Shown here piece after piece: positions 1-8,059 of a stretch of DNA of 64,000 nt. Below the pieces are notes generated by a model. The model did not search any database. It was not told where the DNA came from and saw only the letters and a program-made list of their open reading frames with translations. The position numbers were made by a program, and so were the translations under genes. Within the stretch, counting starts at the first letter, position 1; the number at the start of each line of letters is the position of its first letter. This stretch comes from Mariniphaga anaerophila (GTDB taxonomy: Bacteria > Bacteroidota > Bacteroidia > Bacteroidales > Prolixibacteraceae), in NCBI RefSeq assembly GCF_900129025.1, contig NZ_FQUM01000003.1, positions 186,001 through 250,000 on the forward strand, written 5' to 3'.

Positions 1-462
1 CAGCGGAGACACGGCAAATTTTCCGGTTGATTTATTATTGTATGAAGTGTAGGCGCCGAGATACCGGTTTTCCTTTTCGTTAAACAAGAACAGTTTTGCG
101 CCTGAACGAAGATGAAACTTTTCGAAAATAAGGTTTAGCGAGTAGGCGCCGGACGACACAATCCGCATTTGCCAAACATCGAAACCATTAATATTGTATG
201 TCCAGACTCCGTCCGTTTCCGGAGAAATATTCACGTCGAAACCATGAGCAAACTGCAAAGGCTTCAATTTTAAACCGTTTTCCCCGGCTAGCGTTTTTTC
301 CTGCTGAAGCGAGTGGTTATCTACCGGCGGCATTTTCGCCACCGGAATACCGCGGCTTTTTAAAACGGCCACTTTCATCGGTTGCCCTCCCTGCGAAACC
401 TGTGCAGACATCCGGCCGGACAAAACAAACAGTAAGAATATTACACTAACGACCCAACGCAT
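1..462 (-). CDS. Secreted lysyl-endopeptidase-like protein, N-terminal part (cut by window edge)
   Basis: An open frame runs from ATG at 462 to the left edge without a stop, giving 154 residues. It opens with a signal peptide (MRWVVSVIFLLFVLSGRMSAQ). The segment after it (GFDVWQMRIVSSGAYSLNL..., FEKFHLRSGAKLFLFNEKENRY) looks like the beta-rich N-terminal domain that precedes trypsin-like domains in bacterial lysyl endopeptidases and in Bacteroidota secreted serine peptidases. The catalytic domain would lie outside the window, so the peptidase call is inferred. T9SS genes elsewhere in the window would offer an export route if it has a C-terminal sorting domain, which cannot be seen. A -7 element lies 17 bases upstream. 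Confidence 0.6.
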   Translation of the reverse strand, partial: MRWVVSVIFLLFVLSGRMSAQVSQGGQPMKVAVLKSRGIPVAKMPPVDNHSLQQEKTLAGENGLKLKPLQFAHGFDVNISPETDGVWTYNINGFDVWQMRIVSSGAYSLNLIFEKFHLRSGAKLFLFNEKENRYLGAYTSYNNKSTGKFAVSPL

Positions 463-478
463 TCTCTCTAGTTTTTGC

Positions 479-486
479 CAAAGTTA
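479..486 (-). promoter_or_regulatory. Bacteroidota -7 promoter element for the secreted peptidase gene
   Basis: On the minus strand the site reads TAACTTTG, matching TAnnTTTG, 17 bases upstream of the ATG at 462. No clear -33 TTTG is visible at the usual spacing. Confidence 0.45.
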
Positions 487-622
487 ATATTTATACGCAA
501 ACTGTTATACGTAACTTAAAACCGGTTCTTTAGTTGCAATCTTTTTCAACTTTCCATGGCATTTTTTGTTTCTTTGAATACCGATACAACTAAAACAAAA
601 AATTCACATTAATCTGAGAACA

Positions 623-1015
623 ATGAAAAAACTCACATTCCCGACTTTTATTTTTCTTGTGGTTGTTTTTAGCTCATTCATTCTAAATACATCGCACAAA
701 AATGCCCCTGCAAAAAGCGAAGAAATTTTTCCAGAGCATGTAAAAGAAGTTATTGACCAATCGTGCTTCCAGTGCCACAATATCAATTCTAAAAACGACA
801 AAGGAAAAGAGGCGCTGGATTTTAGTTCGTTTAATCAACTGAGTAAAGTAAAAAAGATAACCACGCTGAAAGAAATTTCAGAAGTTATTGAAAAGGGAGA
901 AATGCCACCCAAAAAATTTCTGGAAAAATTCCCCGACAAAAAACTCACAAAAGAGCAGTCTGAGAAGTTGTCGGCCTGGGCAAAAAATGAAATGCAAACT
1001 CTTTTAGGCAATTGA
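623..1015 (+). CDS. Small haem-binding (monohaem c-type) exported protein
   Basis: The 130-residue product has a signal peptide or N-terminal anchor (residues 1-23) and one CxxCH haem motif, CFQCH, near residues 48-52. Downstream is the MPPKKF segment that in this family (PF14376-like Haem_bd) follows the haem site and probably supplies the second ligand through its Met. It should sit on the periplasmic side and carry one covalently bound haem. The gene is followed after 7 bases by a second protein of the same type, so the two look like tandem paralogues in an operon. The electron donor and acceptor are unknown. The haem motif and length support the family well. Confidence 0.8.
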   Translation: MKKLTFPTFIFLVVVFSSFILNTSHKNAPAKSEEIFPEHVKEVIDQSCFQCHNINSKNDKGKEALDFSSFNQLSKVKKITTLKEISEVIEKGEMPPKKFLEKFPDKKLTKEQSEKLSAWAKNEMQTLLGN

Positions 1016-1022
1016 CATTTCG

Positions 1023-1496
1023 ATGAAAAAATACGCACGAATTATTTTCCCTGCAGTTGCAGTAGTTATTGTGATCCTGCAATTTTTTCAACCCTCAAAA
1101 AACAGGGGAATGATTTCAAAAAGTCACATTTTTGAAAAAGAACAAATTCAGGAAGAGGTAAAAAGCATATTAGAAAATGCCTGCCTCGACTGCCACTCCA
1201 ACCAGACCAACTATTTGTGGTACCACAATATTTCGCCGGTTTCGTGGATGGTAAAAAATCACATTAGCGAGGGAAAATCGGAACTGAACCTTTCGGAATG
1301 GGGAAAATGGAAGCCGCTGGATCAACTGAGCGCGCTAGACAAAATGACCGAAGAGATAAAAAACGGTGAAATGCCGCTAAAATCTTATACCTTTATGCAC
1401 ACTAAAGCAAAATTAACAGCAGAACAAAAAGAACAGTTTTACAGCTGGGCAGAACAACTCAGCGAGCAACTGCTTGTAAAAATGACAAATGAATGA
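1023..1496 (+). CDS. Haem-binding domain protein (PF14376-like), membrane-anchored
   Basis: The 157-residue product has an N-terminal membrane segment (residues 5-20) followed by a haem-binding domain with CLDCH near residues 56-60, the family pattern SNQTNYLWYHNISPVSW, and a GEMPLKSYTFMH stretch holding the likely distal Met or His ligand. It resembles the haem-binding domain proteins common in Bacteroidota. It lies 7 bases after a smaller paralogue. Its stop overlaps the start of a tRNA-editing domain gene (ATGA), so the three genes are probably co-transcribed. The redox partner is not known. Confidence 0.85.
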   Translation: MKKYARIIFPAVAVVIVILQFFQPSKNRGMISKSHIFEKEQIQEEVKSILENACLDCHSNQTNYLWYHNISPVSWMVKNHISEGKSELNLSEWGKWKPLDQLSALDKMTEEIKNGEMPLKSYTFMHTKAKLTAEQKEQFYSWAEQLSEQLLVKMTNE

Positions 1497-1906
1497 AGGT
1501 TCTTGTAATGTATGTAGATGAGTTTAGTTACACTCCGGCGCAAAAAAATCTGGAGAGTGCCGAAGATGTAACCGAGACTGGCACCTTTACCGATTCGATA
1601 CTGGCGTTTATTCAGGTGGAGGAAAGCGACGAGGAACATGATATAAAAAGCAGGGAGAAAAAGCTGGTGAACCACCTGAAGTGGACCGCGCGAAAAAACA
1701 ACTGCCAAAAAATCATCCTCCACTCATTTGCCCACCTTTCCGAGTCAAAAGCATCGGTTGATTTTACAAAAGAAATTTTTGATTTGGCAGAAACACGCCT
1801 GCAAAACGGCGGATACATTACGGCACAAACGCCGTTCGGCTATTTTCTCGATTTGAATTTGAAGGCCCCGGGACATTCGCTGGCCAGAATCTGGGCTACG
1901 CTTTAG
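1493..1906 (+). CDS. Free-standing archaeal-type threonyl-tRNA synthetase editing domain
   Basis: The 137-residue protein resembles the N-terminal editing domain of archaeal ThrRS (PF08915), which has a D-aminoacyl-tRNA deacylase fold and hydrolyses Ser-tRNA(Thr). Visible family features are the start KVLVMYVDEFSYTP, the HSFAHLSESKAS segment in the middle and PFGYFLDLNLKAPGHSLARIW at the end, equivalent to the archaeal PFGW...K.HPLAE stretch. No synthetase domain is attached, so it would act in trans in the cytoplasm. It overlaps the upstream haem-protein gene by 4 bases (ATGA), and its 3' end overlaps the convergent nucleotidyltransferase gene by 11 bases. The family call is firm; tRNA substrate and proofreading role are inferred. 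Confidence 0.8.
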   Translation: MKVLVMYVDEFSYTPAQKNLESAEDVTETGTFTDSILAFIQVEESDEEHDIKSREKKLVNHLKWTARKNNCQKIILHSFAHLSESKASVDFTKEIFDLAETRLQNGGYITAQTPFGYFLDLNLKAPGHSLARIWATL

Positions 1907-2627
1907 CAGAACCAAACAACTCTCTGGCCGTTGCCAATTCTTCAGGTTTACCCACATCCATCCACAAATCCGACTGATCGAAATATCCTTTAATAAGGTT
2001 TTCTTTTGCCAAATCGAGATAAAAGTCGGTTATGGAAAACCGGTCTTCGGCAGGCATCATTTTAAAAATTTCGGGACTAACAATATGAATTCCGCTGAAA
2101 GCCATTTCTGTTGCATCCTCAAAGTCATCGGGCAACACAATCTTTTTTTCGCCTAACTTTTTATTCAGCCAGCCCACCAGTCGCTGCTCGCGGTTAAATT
2201 TAAAATAGCGCTGCGTTTGCCGGTTGCGCACCACCAAAGTAGCAAGCGCCCCCGAGTGCAGGTGCTGTTCCAGGGGAAGTTGCAAATCGAGATTGCTTAA
2301 CACATCTACGTTGTAAATTAAAACCGGTTCGGTTCCATCCAGCAACGAAGCAGCCTTTTTGAGCCCCCCTCCGGTATTGAGCAATTTTTCAGATTCATCA
2401 GAAATGCACACAGGAATACCAAAATCGTGGCTTTTCAGAAATTGAATAACCAATTCCGAAAAATGATGCACATTAACAACAACCTCGCTAAAGCCTTCGT
2501 TTTTGAGTTTTTCGATGGCAAGTTGCAGCAGCGATTTTTGCCCCACTTTTACCAAAGCTTTTGGCTTGTTTTGGGTTTCTTCCCTCAAACGGGTTCCCAG
2601 CCCTGCAGCAAAAACCATTGCTTTCAT
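1896..2627 (-). CDS. Sugar-1-phosphate nucleotidyltransferase (MurU/HddC-like)
   Basis: The 243-residue protein starts with the nucleotide-binding signature of sugar nucleotidyltransferases, MKAMVFAAGLGTRLREET...KPKALVKVG, with the magnesium-binding NVD near residues 106-108. Length and sequence fit the short MurU/HddC-type enzymes that join UTP or GTP to a sugar-1-phosphate. MurU makes UDP-MurNAc in the cell-wall recycling route, so this is one plausible job, but the kinase AmgK that usually accompanies it is not adjacent. It lies 6 bases downstream of the DUF4293 gene and is probably in one operon with it. The enzyme class is clear; the substrate is not. Confidence 0.75.
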   Translation of the reverse strand: MKAMVFAAGLGTRLREETQNKPKALVKVGQKSLLQLAIEKLKNEGFSEVVVNVHHFSELVIQFLKSHDFGIPVCISDESEKLLNTGGGLKKAASLLDGTEPVLIYNVDVLSNLDLQLPLEQHLHSGALATLVVRNRQTQRYFKFNREQRLVGWLNKKLGEKKIVLPDDFEDATEMAFSGIHIVSPEIFKMMPAEDRFSITDFYLDLAKENLIKGYFDQSDLWMDVGKPEELATARELFGSAKA

Positions 2628-2633
2628 GGCCGT

Positions 2634-3077
2634 TTACCTGATGCGGTTCAAACTTCGAATTAACGCTTCGTCTTTTCCGATGGAACGAATGGCGAGATAA
2701 TCCAGAATAACTGCAATCACCGGGAAAACCATCGGAACTTTAAAAACCACCTCAGCTCCTTCAAAAGCCGCGTACAAAAAGTAAAACATCACGCCAACCA
2801 GTCCGAGCAAAAGAATAATGGTAAAACTGAGGATTCTGATTTGGACAATACGTTTTTTGAACAAAAATATCACGACCAGATGCAGCAATGTGATTAACCC
2901 GATGAATCCCAAAATTGGCAATCCGTTAAACAAAACCTGCTCGCCGCTGATAATTCCTTTGGCATTAAAAACAAACAGTTCGCCGTTCACTGCCAGTTCG
3001 GCAAAATCGAGTTTCAACAACAATGCAGTTAAAACCGCAGCCAGAAAAACATATATGGTTTGAATTCTTTGAATCAT
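2634..3077 (-). CDS. DUF4293 family membrane protein
   Basis: The 147-residue protein begins MIQRIQTIYVFLAA, the characteristic start of DUF4293 proteins found across Bacteroidota. Four hydrophobic segments are visible (about residues 5-25, 55-75, 80-102 and 113-130), so it should be an inner-membrane protein. No catalytic motif is visible and the family has no known function. It is followed after 6 bases by the nucleotidyltransferase gene, which suggests co-transcription. Confidence 0.8.
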   Translation of the reverse strand: MIQRIQTIYVFLAAVLTALLLKLDFAELAVNGELFVFNAKGIISGEQVLFNGLPILGFIGLITLLHLVVIFLFKKRIVQIRILSFTIILLLGLVGVMFYFLYAAFEGAEVVFKVPMVFPVIAVILDYLAIRSIGKDEALIRSLNRIR

Positions 3078-3211
3078 AATTTTCTAAATTTTTGGGGCAA
3101 AAATAGGAATATTTTTGTAGCCGGAATCAAATGTCCGGAAGGATTCGCATTTACACCCTTCAGCCCAAGTGCGCGTTTCGCTGTTACACATAAAAAAGAA
3201 CAGACAAAAAA

Positions 3212-6200
3212 TCAGATTACTTTTTCCACTTCATCCTGATTAATGTACCACAGGAATCCTTCCACTTTTTCGAATCCGCATTTTTTCAAATTCTCGGCAT
3301 AACTTTTTACCTGACTGTGGTATTTTTTCTGATTTTTTTCGCCCCATTTGTAATCCACAACAACAGCCTGCTTTCCCGAAACCAAAATCCTGTCCGGGCG
3401 CAAAAGTTTGCCGCTGGTTAATAAGTTGCGTTCGTTCAGCACATCAAAACCGCTGCTAAACCATTTTTTTATTAACGGATTTTCCATGCTGTCTCTCAAT
3501 TTCTCCAGAATAAACTCACGCTCCTCTTCATTAATTTTTCCTTCTTTGAACGCTTTGGTGCAGGCCGGCTCAAAATCGTCCTCGGTAATTACTTCAGCAA
3601 GTATTTCGTGCACCAGCTTTCCGGTATTTTTCACCGAACGGGAATGCTCTTCCACAGCCAAAAAATCTTCGCTGGTAATTCGCAGGCTGATTCGCTCCGC
3701 AAAATCGTCGAACCGGTAATTCTTAATCCAGCCCGACTGGCTGGCAACTTCTTTTGCTTCGAAAAACGGAATTTCGCCAAACCGGAAAACATTTTTCCCT
3801 TCGTTCCAGCAGCCGGCAAACTCGTCGTCGGCAGCCATCTGGTTCAGCGCATATTCGAGCAACGCATTCACCGATTTTCCGGGGCCGCTGTTTTTCCCGG
3901 GACTCGCCTTTTCGGGCTTCTGCTTACAATTGATAAACAAAGCTGCTTTGGCCCGGGTAAAAGCCACATAAACCAGGTTAAAAGTATCGATGAAACTGCT
4001 TACCTTTTCTTCGAAAAAATCATCTCTGAAAATAGTTTTGGAAAGCTTCGATCCCGCTTTTACCGGCAATAACGGAAAACGGTTGAAGGGTTCTGCCCCG
4101 GGGCGACACCACAGCGTTGGAGCCAACGTTCCTGTCCACGAAACATCCCAGTTGAAAAACGGCAGCAGCACCGCTTCGTACTCCAATCCTTTTGCTTTGT
4201 GGACTGTAAGCAACCGCACCGAATCAATTTTCTCGTTTACGTTTACAGATGTGTCGTATCCTTTCTCATTCCACCAAAGTAAAAAGTTGGAAAGGTCGTT
4301 TGAAAGCGAAATTTTCAGGTTGGCGGCCTGGTCGATTAGCGTTTGCAAAAACGGAAGTTCCGATTCCATTTTAAACAAACCGAAAAGCACACAAACTTCA
4401 GTAACGGTTTCGTCCAACGAAGAAAGCAACACTTTTTCCCTGAGTTGCTTCATCTTACCGCCCAGTTCTGTTTCGAAAACCGGTTCAAAGTTTTCGTCAA
4501 TTGACCAGTCGGAATCAGATTCCTCTCCGGTGTTTGAAAAATCCAAAGTCAACTGGGGCTTATCAGAAAAAGCATGTCCCATTTTTTTGAGCGCAGGTTT
4601 CAACCACGAAAGCCAGAGGTGTAACAACGCCACTTTTTGAATTTTGGCGTTGGCATCGATCAACAACTCAACAACAAGCATAACCATGGTTACCCCCCGC
4701 GAGGCAAAAAGAAAAAGCGACTCATTGGAAAGAACCGACAAGTTGTACCCGGCGTTTTCTTCTCTTTTTGATGCCTCCAGAAAAGTCTCTATTATTTTAG
4801 CTCCTTCTTTATTTTTACGAATCAAAATAGCTGTTTCCGAAGCTTTCACTCCCCTGTCCTGAAGTTGTTTTACCTGTTCCACCAGCAATTCAAGCGATGC
4901 CTCTTCAAAATCTTCCTCGGGCAAAAAATTCACCTCGGCCAGCCCTTTTTTCTCCGCACCTGGATTTCCGGGCTCCTGCTTAAAATAGCGGTAAATGCCA
5001 CTGAATTTATCGCGAAAACTCGCATCTTCAATTTCATCAAACAAAAAATCTTCGAAAGTTTGTTTTAAAGCGCCAATAACGGCGTTGTTAAAATGAATGA
5101 CATTAATTTGACTACGCCAGTTTTTATCCAGCGGGATTTCGCGGAGCGGATAATGCGGAAAATCCGAGCTAATTTGTGAAGCAAGAATATTCCAATCGGA
5201 ATTACGCCAGCGATAAATCGATTGTTTTACATCGCCAACAAGCAATGCAGAATGACCTTCTGACAATGCGTTTGACACCAACGGTTTAAAATTATTCCAT
5301 TGCAGCGAAGAGGTATCCTGAAACTCATCGAGCATAAAATAATTGAAGCGCGACCCCACTTTTTCGTAAATAAACGGGGAGTCGCTTTCGCCAATAATTT
5401 TACTCAGCAACAGGTTTGAATCAGAAAGCTGCAAAATGCCTTTCTCCTTAAGCAGCAGTTTCACTTCTTCTTTCAGGTCGGTTAGAATCCCCAGCATTCT
5501 TAGCTGTTTACGCACTTCAACGGCAGACTGGTACCGGATTTCATTATCCGAGAAAAACTGCAGAATATTTCCCAACTGAGGTAACAGTTTAGTTTCTACA
5601 AGCTGCAACAATGCATTTTTATGTTCGTGTGTTTTGGGGAACCACTTCTCTGCCGACTCTGCCGCTGCCAGCGCCCTGATTCCCGGCTCTTTAAAATCGC
5701 CGCCGGACAGCTTTTTTAAATAACCGGCCACGCCATTCATTTTGTGGGAAAAGTCATCAACAGAAAATCCTGATTTCTCAATAGAATTAATACAATCGGA
5801 AGCCATCTGCTTTACGGAGTTCTCGTACCAAACCACTATCTTTTCCAACTCATTTCTAAACGCGTCAAGATTTTCGCGGGTGTACGGATTTTCATCGTTT
5901 TCATTTTCAGGGAAAAACACCTGAAACTTTTCTTTGAACAACTCCTTCCCCAACGACTTTATATCTTCTTCGATCCGCTGACTTTTATTTTCCCTTATTT
6001 TTTCTTCGCTGAACTTCACGAGCCATTTGCGCAACTTCTTATCCTGATCTACCTTTGCCATTAGCTGATCAACAGCTTCTTCCAAAATCATTTCGTTATC
6101 GAGCTCGAGCACAAAATTCGGGGAAATACCCATTTCGCGGTTAAACGCTTTAATTACGCGCTGGGTAAACGAATCGATGGTGTTAACAGCAAACCGGTTG

Positions 6201-6490
6201 TAATCGTGCAAAATGTTTTTCAATACCAGCCGGGCTCTTTTTCTGGTAATTTCTTCAGAAAGCGAAGTTACGCCTTGGAGCAATTCCAGGTATGGCGAAT
6301 TCTTATTTGCAGCAAGTTGATACAACTGCTCAAGAATTCTGTTCTTCATTTCCTGGGTGGCTTTATTGGTAAAAGTTACTGCCAGAATATTTCTGTAACT
6401 CACTGGATTTTTTAGCAGTAACATGAGATATTCTGCCACCAATTGAAAAGTTTTTCCGGAACCGGCCGAAGCTTTGTAAACTGTTAACAT
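3212..6490 (-). CDS. UvrD-family helicase/nuclease (AddA/RecB-like)
   Basis: This 1092-residue protein is a superfamily 1A helicase fused to a C-terminal nuclease. Walker A (ASAGSGKT) is at residues 7-14, the DEFQDT Walker B box near 388-393, motif VI (YVAFTRAKAAL) near 841, and the PD-(D/E)XK nuclease motif DRIL...VVVDYKWGEK near 1030-1052. Length and order match the AddA subunit of AddAB, or RecB, which unwinds and resects double-strand breaks before RecA loading. The partner AddB is commonly next to addA but is not here: the upstream neighbour is a small exported protein and the downstream one is DUF4293. Helicase-nuclease activity is well supported. Whether it works with an AddB encoded elsewhere is unknown. 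Confidence 0.88.
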   Translation of the reverse strand: MLTVYKASAGSGKTFQLVAEYLMLLLKNPVSYRNILAVTFTNKATQEMKNRILEQLYQLAANKNSPYLELLQGVTSLSEEITRKRARLVLKNILHDYNRFAVNTIDSFTQRVIKAFNREMGISPNFVLELDNEMILEEAVDQLMAKVDQDKKLRKWLVKFSEEKIRENKSQRIEEDIKSLGKELFKEKFQVFFPENENDENPYTRENLDAFRNELEKIVVWYENSVKQMASDCINSIEKSGFSVDDFSHKMNGVAGYLKKLSGGDFKEPGIRALAAAESAEKWFPKTHEHKNALLQLVETKLLPQLGNILQFFSDNEIRYQSAVEVRKQLRMLGILTDLKEEVKLLLKEKGILQLSDSNLLLSKIIGESDSPFIYEKVGSRFNYFMLDEFQDTSSLQWNNFKPLVSNALSEGHSALLVGDVKQSIYRWRNSDWNILASQISSDFPHYPLREIPLDKNWRSQINVIHFNNAVIGALKQTFEDFLFDEIEDASFRDKFSGIYRYFKQEPGNPGAEKKGLAEVNFLPEEDFEEASLELLVEQVKQLQDRGVKASETAILIRKNKEGAKIIETFLEASKREENAGYNLSVLSNESLFLFASRGVTMVMLVVELLIDANAKIQKVALLHLWLSWLKPALKKMGHAFSDKPQLTLDFSNTGEESDSDWSIDENFEPVFETELGGKMKQLREKVLLSSLDETVTEVCVLFGLFKMESELPFLQTLIDQAANLKISLSNDLSNFLLWWNEKGYDTSVNVNEKIDSVRLLTVHKAKGLEYEAVLLPFFNWDVSWTGTLAPTLWCRPGAEPFNRFPLLPVKAGSKLSKTIFRDDFFEEKVSSFIDTFNLVYVAFTRAKAALFINCKQKPEKASPGKNSGPGKSVNALLEYALNQMAADDEFAGCWNEGKNVFRFGEIPFFEAKEVASQSGWIKNYRFDDFAERISLRITSEDFLAVEEHSRSVKNTGKLVHEILAEVITEDDFEPACTKAFKEGKINEEEREFILEKLRDSMENPLIKKWFSSGFDVLNERNLLTSGKLLRPDRILVSGKQAVVVDYKWGEKNQKKYHSQVKSYAENLKKCGFEKVEGFLWYINQDEVEKVI

Positions 6491-6543
6491 GAAATATTTT
6501 TGAGATTTGAGTTCTTAATTTTGCCTCTGCTTAGCAACTTCGG

Positions 6544-7068
6544 TTAAAAACCCGGTCCCTGAGTAACATTTACCCGGGTTTCTATTTTGAAGTTTTTCGA
6601 GACTTTGTATTGTAAAAATAAAGTGGAACCGCGCACGTCGAAATTGTTCATGCCCTGATTGGGGAAAGGAGCAGTAAATACCGAATTTGCGCCAAAACTG
6701 TACCCGCCAAAAGTAAAACGATTATTCAACTGGTAAGCGGATCCGCTAAACACTGTTTCGTTTCTCAAAAAGGGAGAAAGCCGCAGGCTCCCGGTTGAAA
6801 AATCGAATGATCTGAAATTTAAAGAATTTTCCAGAAAGTTCAGATTTTGCCGGCCATACATTGCACTCCGAAAATCGAAATCAGGCAACTGCAAAGGCGC
6901 TGTCATTTCATCAAAAGGAGTAACACCGGAGAGCATCTGGTAATACATCAACTGCCGTTCTGCTGCCAACGACGCAGAATCCTTTTCCGGAAGTAACGGC
7001 ATTAACGGCTCCTGCCCAAATGCATGAAAGCCCAAAAAAATCAAAACCAATAGATATAATTTCTTCAC
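6544..7068 (-). CDS. Small exported protein of unknown function
   Basis: I do not recognise this 174-residue protein. It starts with a GTG codon (MKKLYLLVLIFLGFHAFGQ) giving a clear signal peptide, so the mature form would be about 155 residues. The C-terminal half alternates polar and aromatic residues (FTFGGYSFGANSVF, STLFLQYKVSKNFKIETRVNV), suggesting outer-membrane or surface beta strands. The last residue is Phe, as is common in outer-membrane proteins. It lies 53 bases upstream of the helicase gene on the same strand and has its own -7 element. Confidence 0.6.
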   Translation of the reverse strand: MKKLYLLVLIFLGFHAFGQEPLMPLLPEKDSASLAAERQLMYYQMLSGVTPFDEMTAPLQLPDFDFRSAMYGRQNLNFLENSLNFRSFDFSTGSLRLSPFLRNETVFSGSAYQLNNRFTFGGYSFGANSVFTAPFPNQGMNNFDVRGSTLFLQYKVSKNFKIETRVNVTQGPGF

Positions 7069-7099
7069 AATGCTCCGTTCTATATTCTTTACAATTCTT

Positions 7100-7107
7100 C
7101 AAAATTA
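7100..7107 (-). promoter_or_regulatory. Bacteroidota -7 promoter element
   Basis: On the minus strand the site reads TAATTTTG, matching TAnnTTTG, 31 bases upstream of the GTG start of the small exported protein gene. No -33 box is evident. Confidence 0.4.
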
Positions 7108-7220
7108 CAAATAATTGACAAAGTAAAAAGCACTGAGAGGCGTGTTAAAAATTAGTAAACATACAAACCGCTCAAAAATGGTTTTTTTGCAAAAGATAGG
7201 AACGGGCACTCAAAAATCAT

Positions 7221-7228
7221 TACATTTG
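7221..7228 (+). promoter_or_regulatory. Bacteroidota -7 promoter element for the polysaccharide export operon
   Basis: TACATTTG matches TAnnTTTG and lies 27 bases before the ATG at 7256. Transcription starting just after it could not include the ATG at 7142, which supports the later start for the export lipoprotein. A TTTG at 7186-7189 is too far upstream to be a normal -33 element. Confidence 0.5.
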
Positions 7229-7255
7229 TTCGCAACTCAAAAAAAATTCAGACGC

Positions 7256-8059
7256 ATGTTAGCCAATAGATTACGTAACACGAGGTTAAGCTTTATAATA
7301 GTTATTCTATTTGCAGTTGTAACTTCCTGCAGTACGCCATTAAATGAGTTAACTTACCTTAACGGAATTGACCCTGGATTAACTTATTCCAACGGACCGA
7401 TTCCCGAAGAATACAGGATTCGTTCGAACGATCAGCTTTTTATTCAGGTAATAAGTGATGACCCGCTAAATGCAGCATTTTTAAACCTTACCAACACACA
7501 AGGTTCTGTTGGAAGCATGGGAAGTTCAGCCAACAGCCTTGAGCTAATAACTTACCTGGTCGGCGAAGACGGATATATTTCCTATCCTCAACTGGGAAAT
7601 ATTCAGGTGGAAAACAAAACAGTGTCGGAAGTAAGAGATATTATTCAGGGAAAAGTGAATAATTACCTGGAAAGCGCCTCGGTTTTTGTAAAACTTGTAA
7701 ATCGTAACATTACAGTTTTGGGTGAAGTAAAACAGCCCGGACAAAAACTCATGGTAAAAAACCAGTTAACCATTTTTGAAGCGCTTGGTACTGCAGGCGA
7801 TATTACAGATTACGGGAACAGGCAAACCGTTAAATTGATACGTGAATTACCCGAAGGAAAACACATTGCCTTATTGAACCTCACTGACCCCAACGTAATT
7901 AATTCGCCATATTATTATGTATTGCCACACGACATAGTTTATGTTGAACACAGCACGAAAGTTTACGGCGCCAAAAACCTGTCTTACGCTGCGCCAATAA
8001 GTATTACCGCATCAATAATCTCAATCGGATTACTGGTTCTAAATCTTTTCGGAAAATGA
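7256..8059 (+). CDS. Polysaccharide export outer-membrane lipoprotein (Wza/BexD-like)
   Basis: The chosen start is ATG 7256 (267 residues) because it gives a proper lipoprotein signal ending in VTSC. The longer frame from 7142 would put the signal internally and start upstream of the probable promoter. After the lipid-modified Cys come a Poly_export domain (EEYRIRSNDQLFIQVIS...) and SLBB-like segments (LVNRNITVLGEVKQPGQ), then a C-terminal membrane-like helix (ISITASIISIGLLVLNLF). Wza-type proteins form the outer-membrane channel for capsule or exopolysaccharide. The gene overlaps the kinase gene by 4 bases (ATGA), so the two are translationally coupled. No glycosyltransferase genes follow, so the polymer is made elsewhere. 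Confidence 0.85.
   Translation: MLANRLRNTRLSFIIVILFAVVTSCSTPLNELTYLNGIDPGLTYSNGPIPEEYRIRSNDQLFIQVISDDPLNAAFLNLTNTQGSVGSMGSSANSLELITYLVGEDGYISYPQLGNIQVENKTVSEVRDIIQGKVNNYLESASVFVKLVNRNITVLGEVKQPGQKLMVKNQLTIFEALGTAGDITDYGNRQTVKLIRELPEGKHIALLNLTDPNVINSPYYYVLPHDIVYVEHSTKVYGAKNLSYAAPISITASIISIGLLVLNLFGK

Noticed and set aside
7142-7255. N-terminal extension of the polysaccharide export lipoprotein
   Set aside because: It would place the lipoprotein signal inside the protein and begin upstream of the -7 element at 7221-7228.
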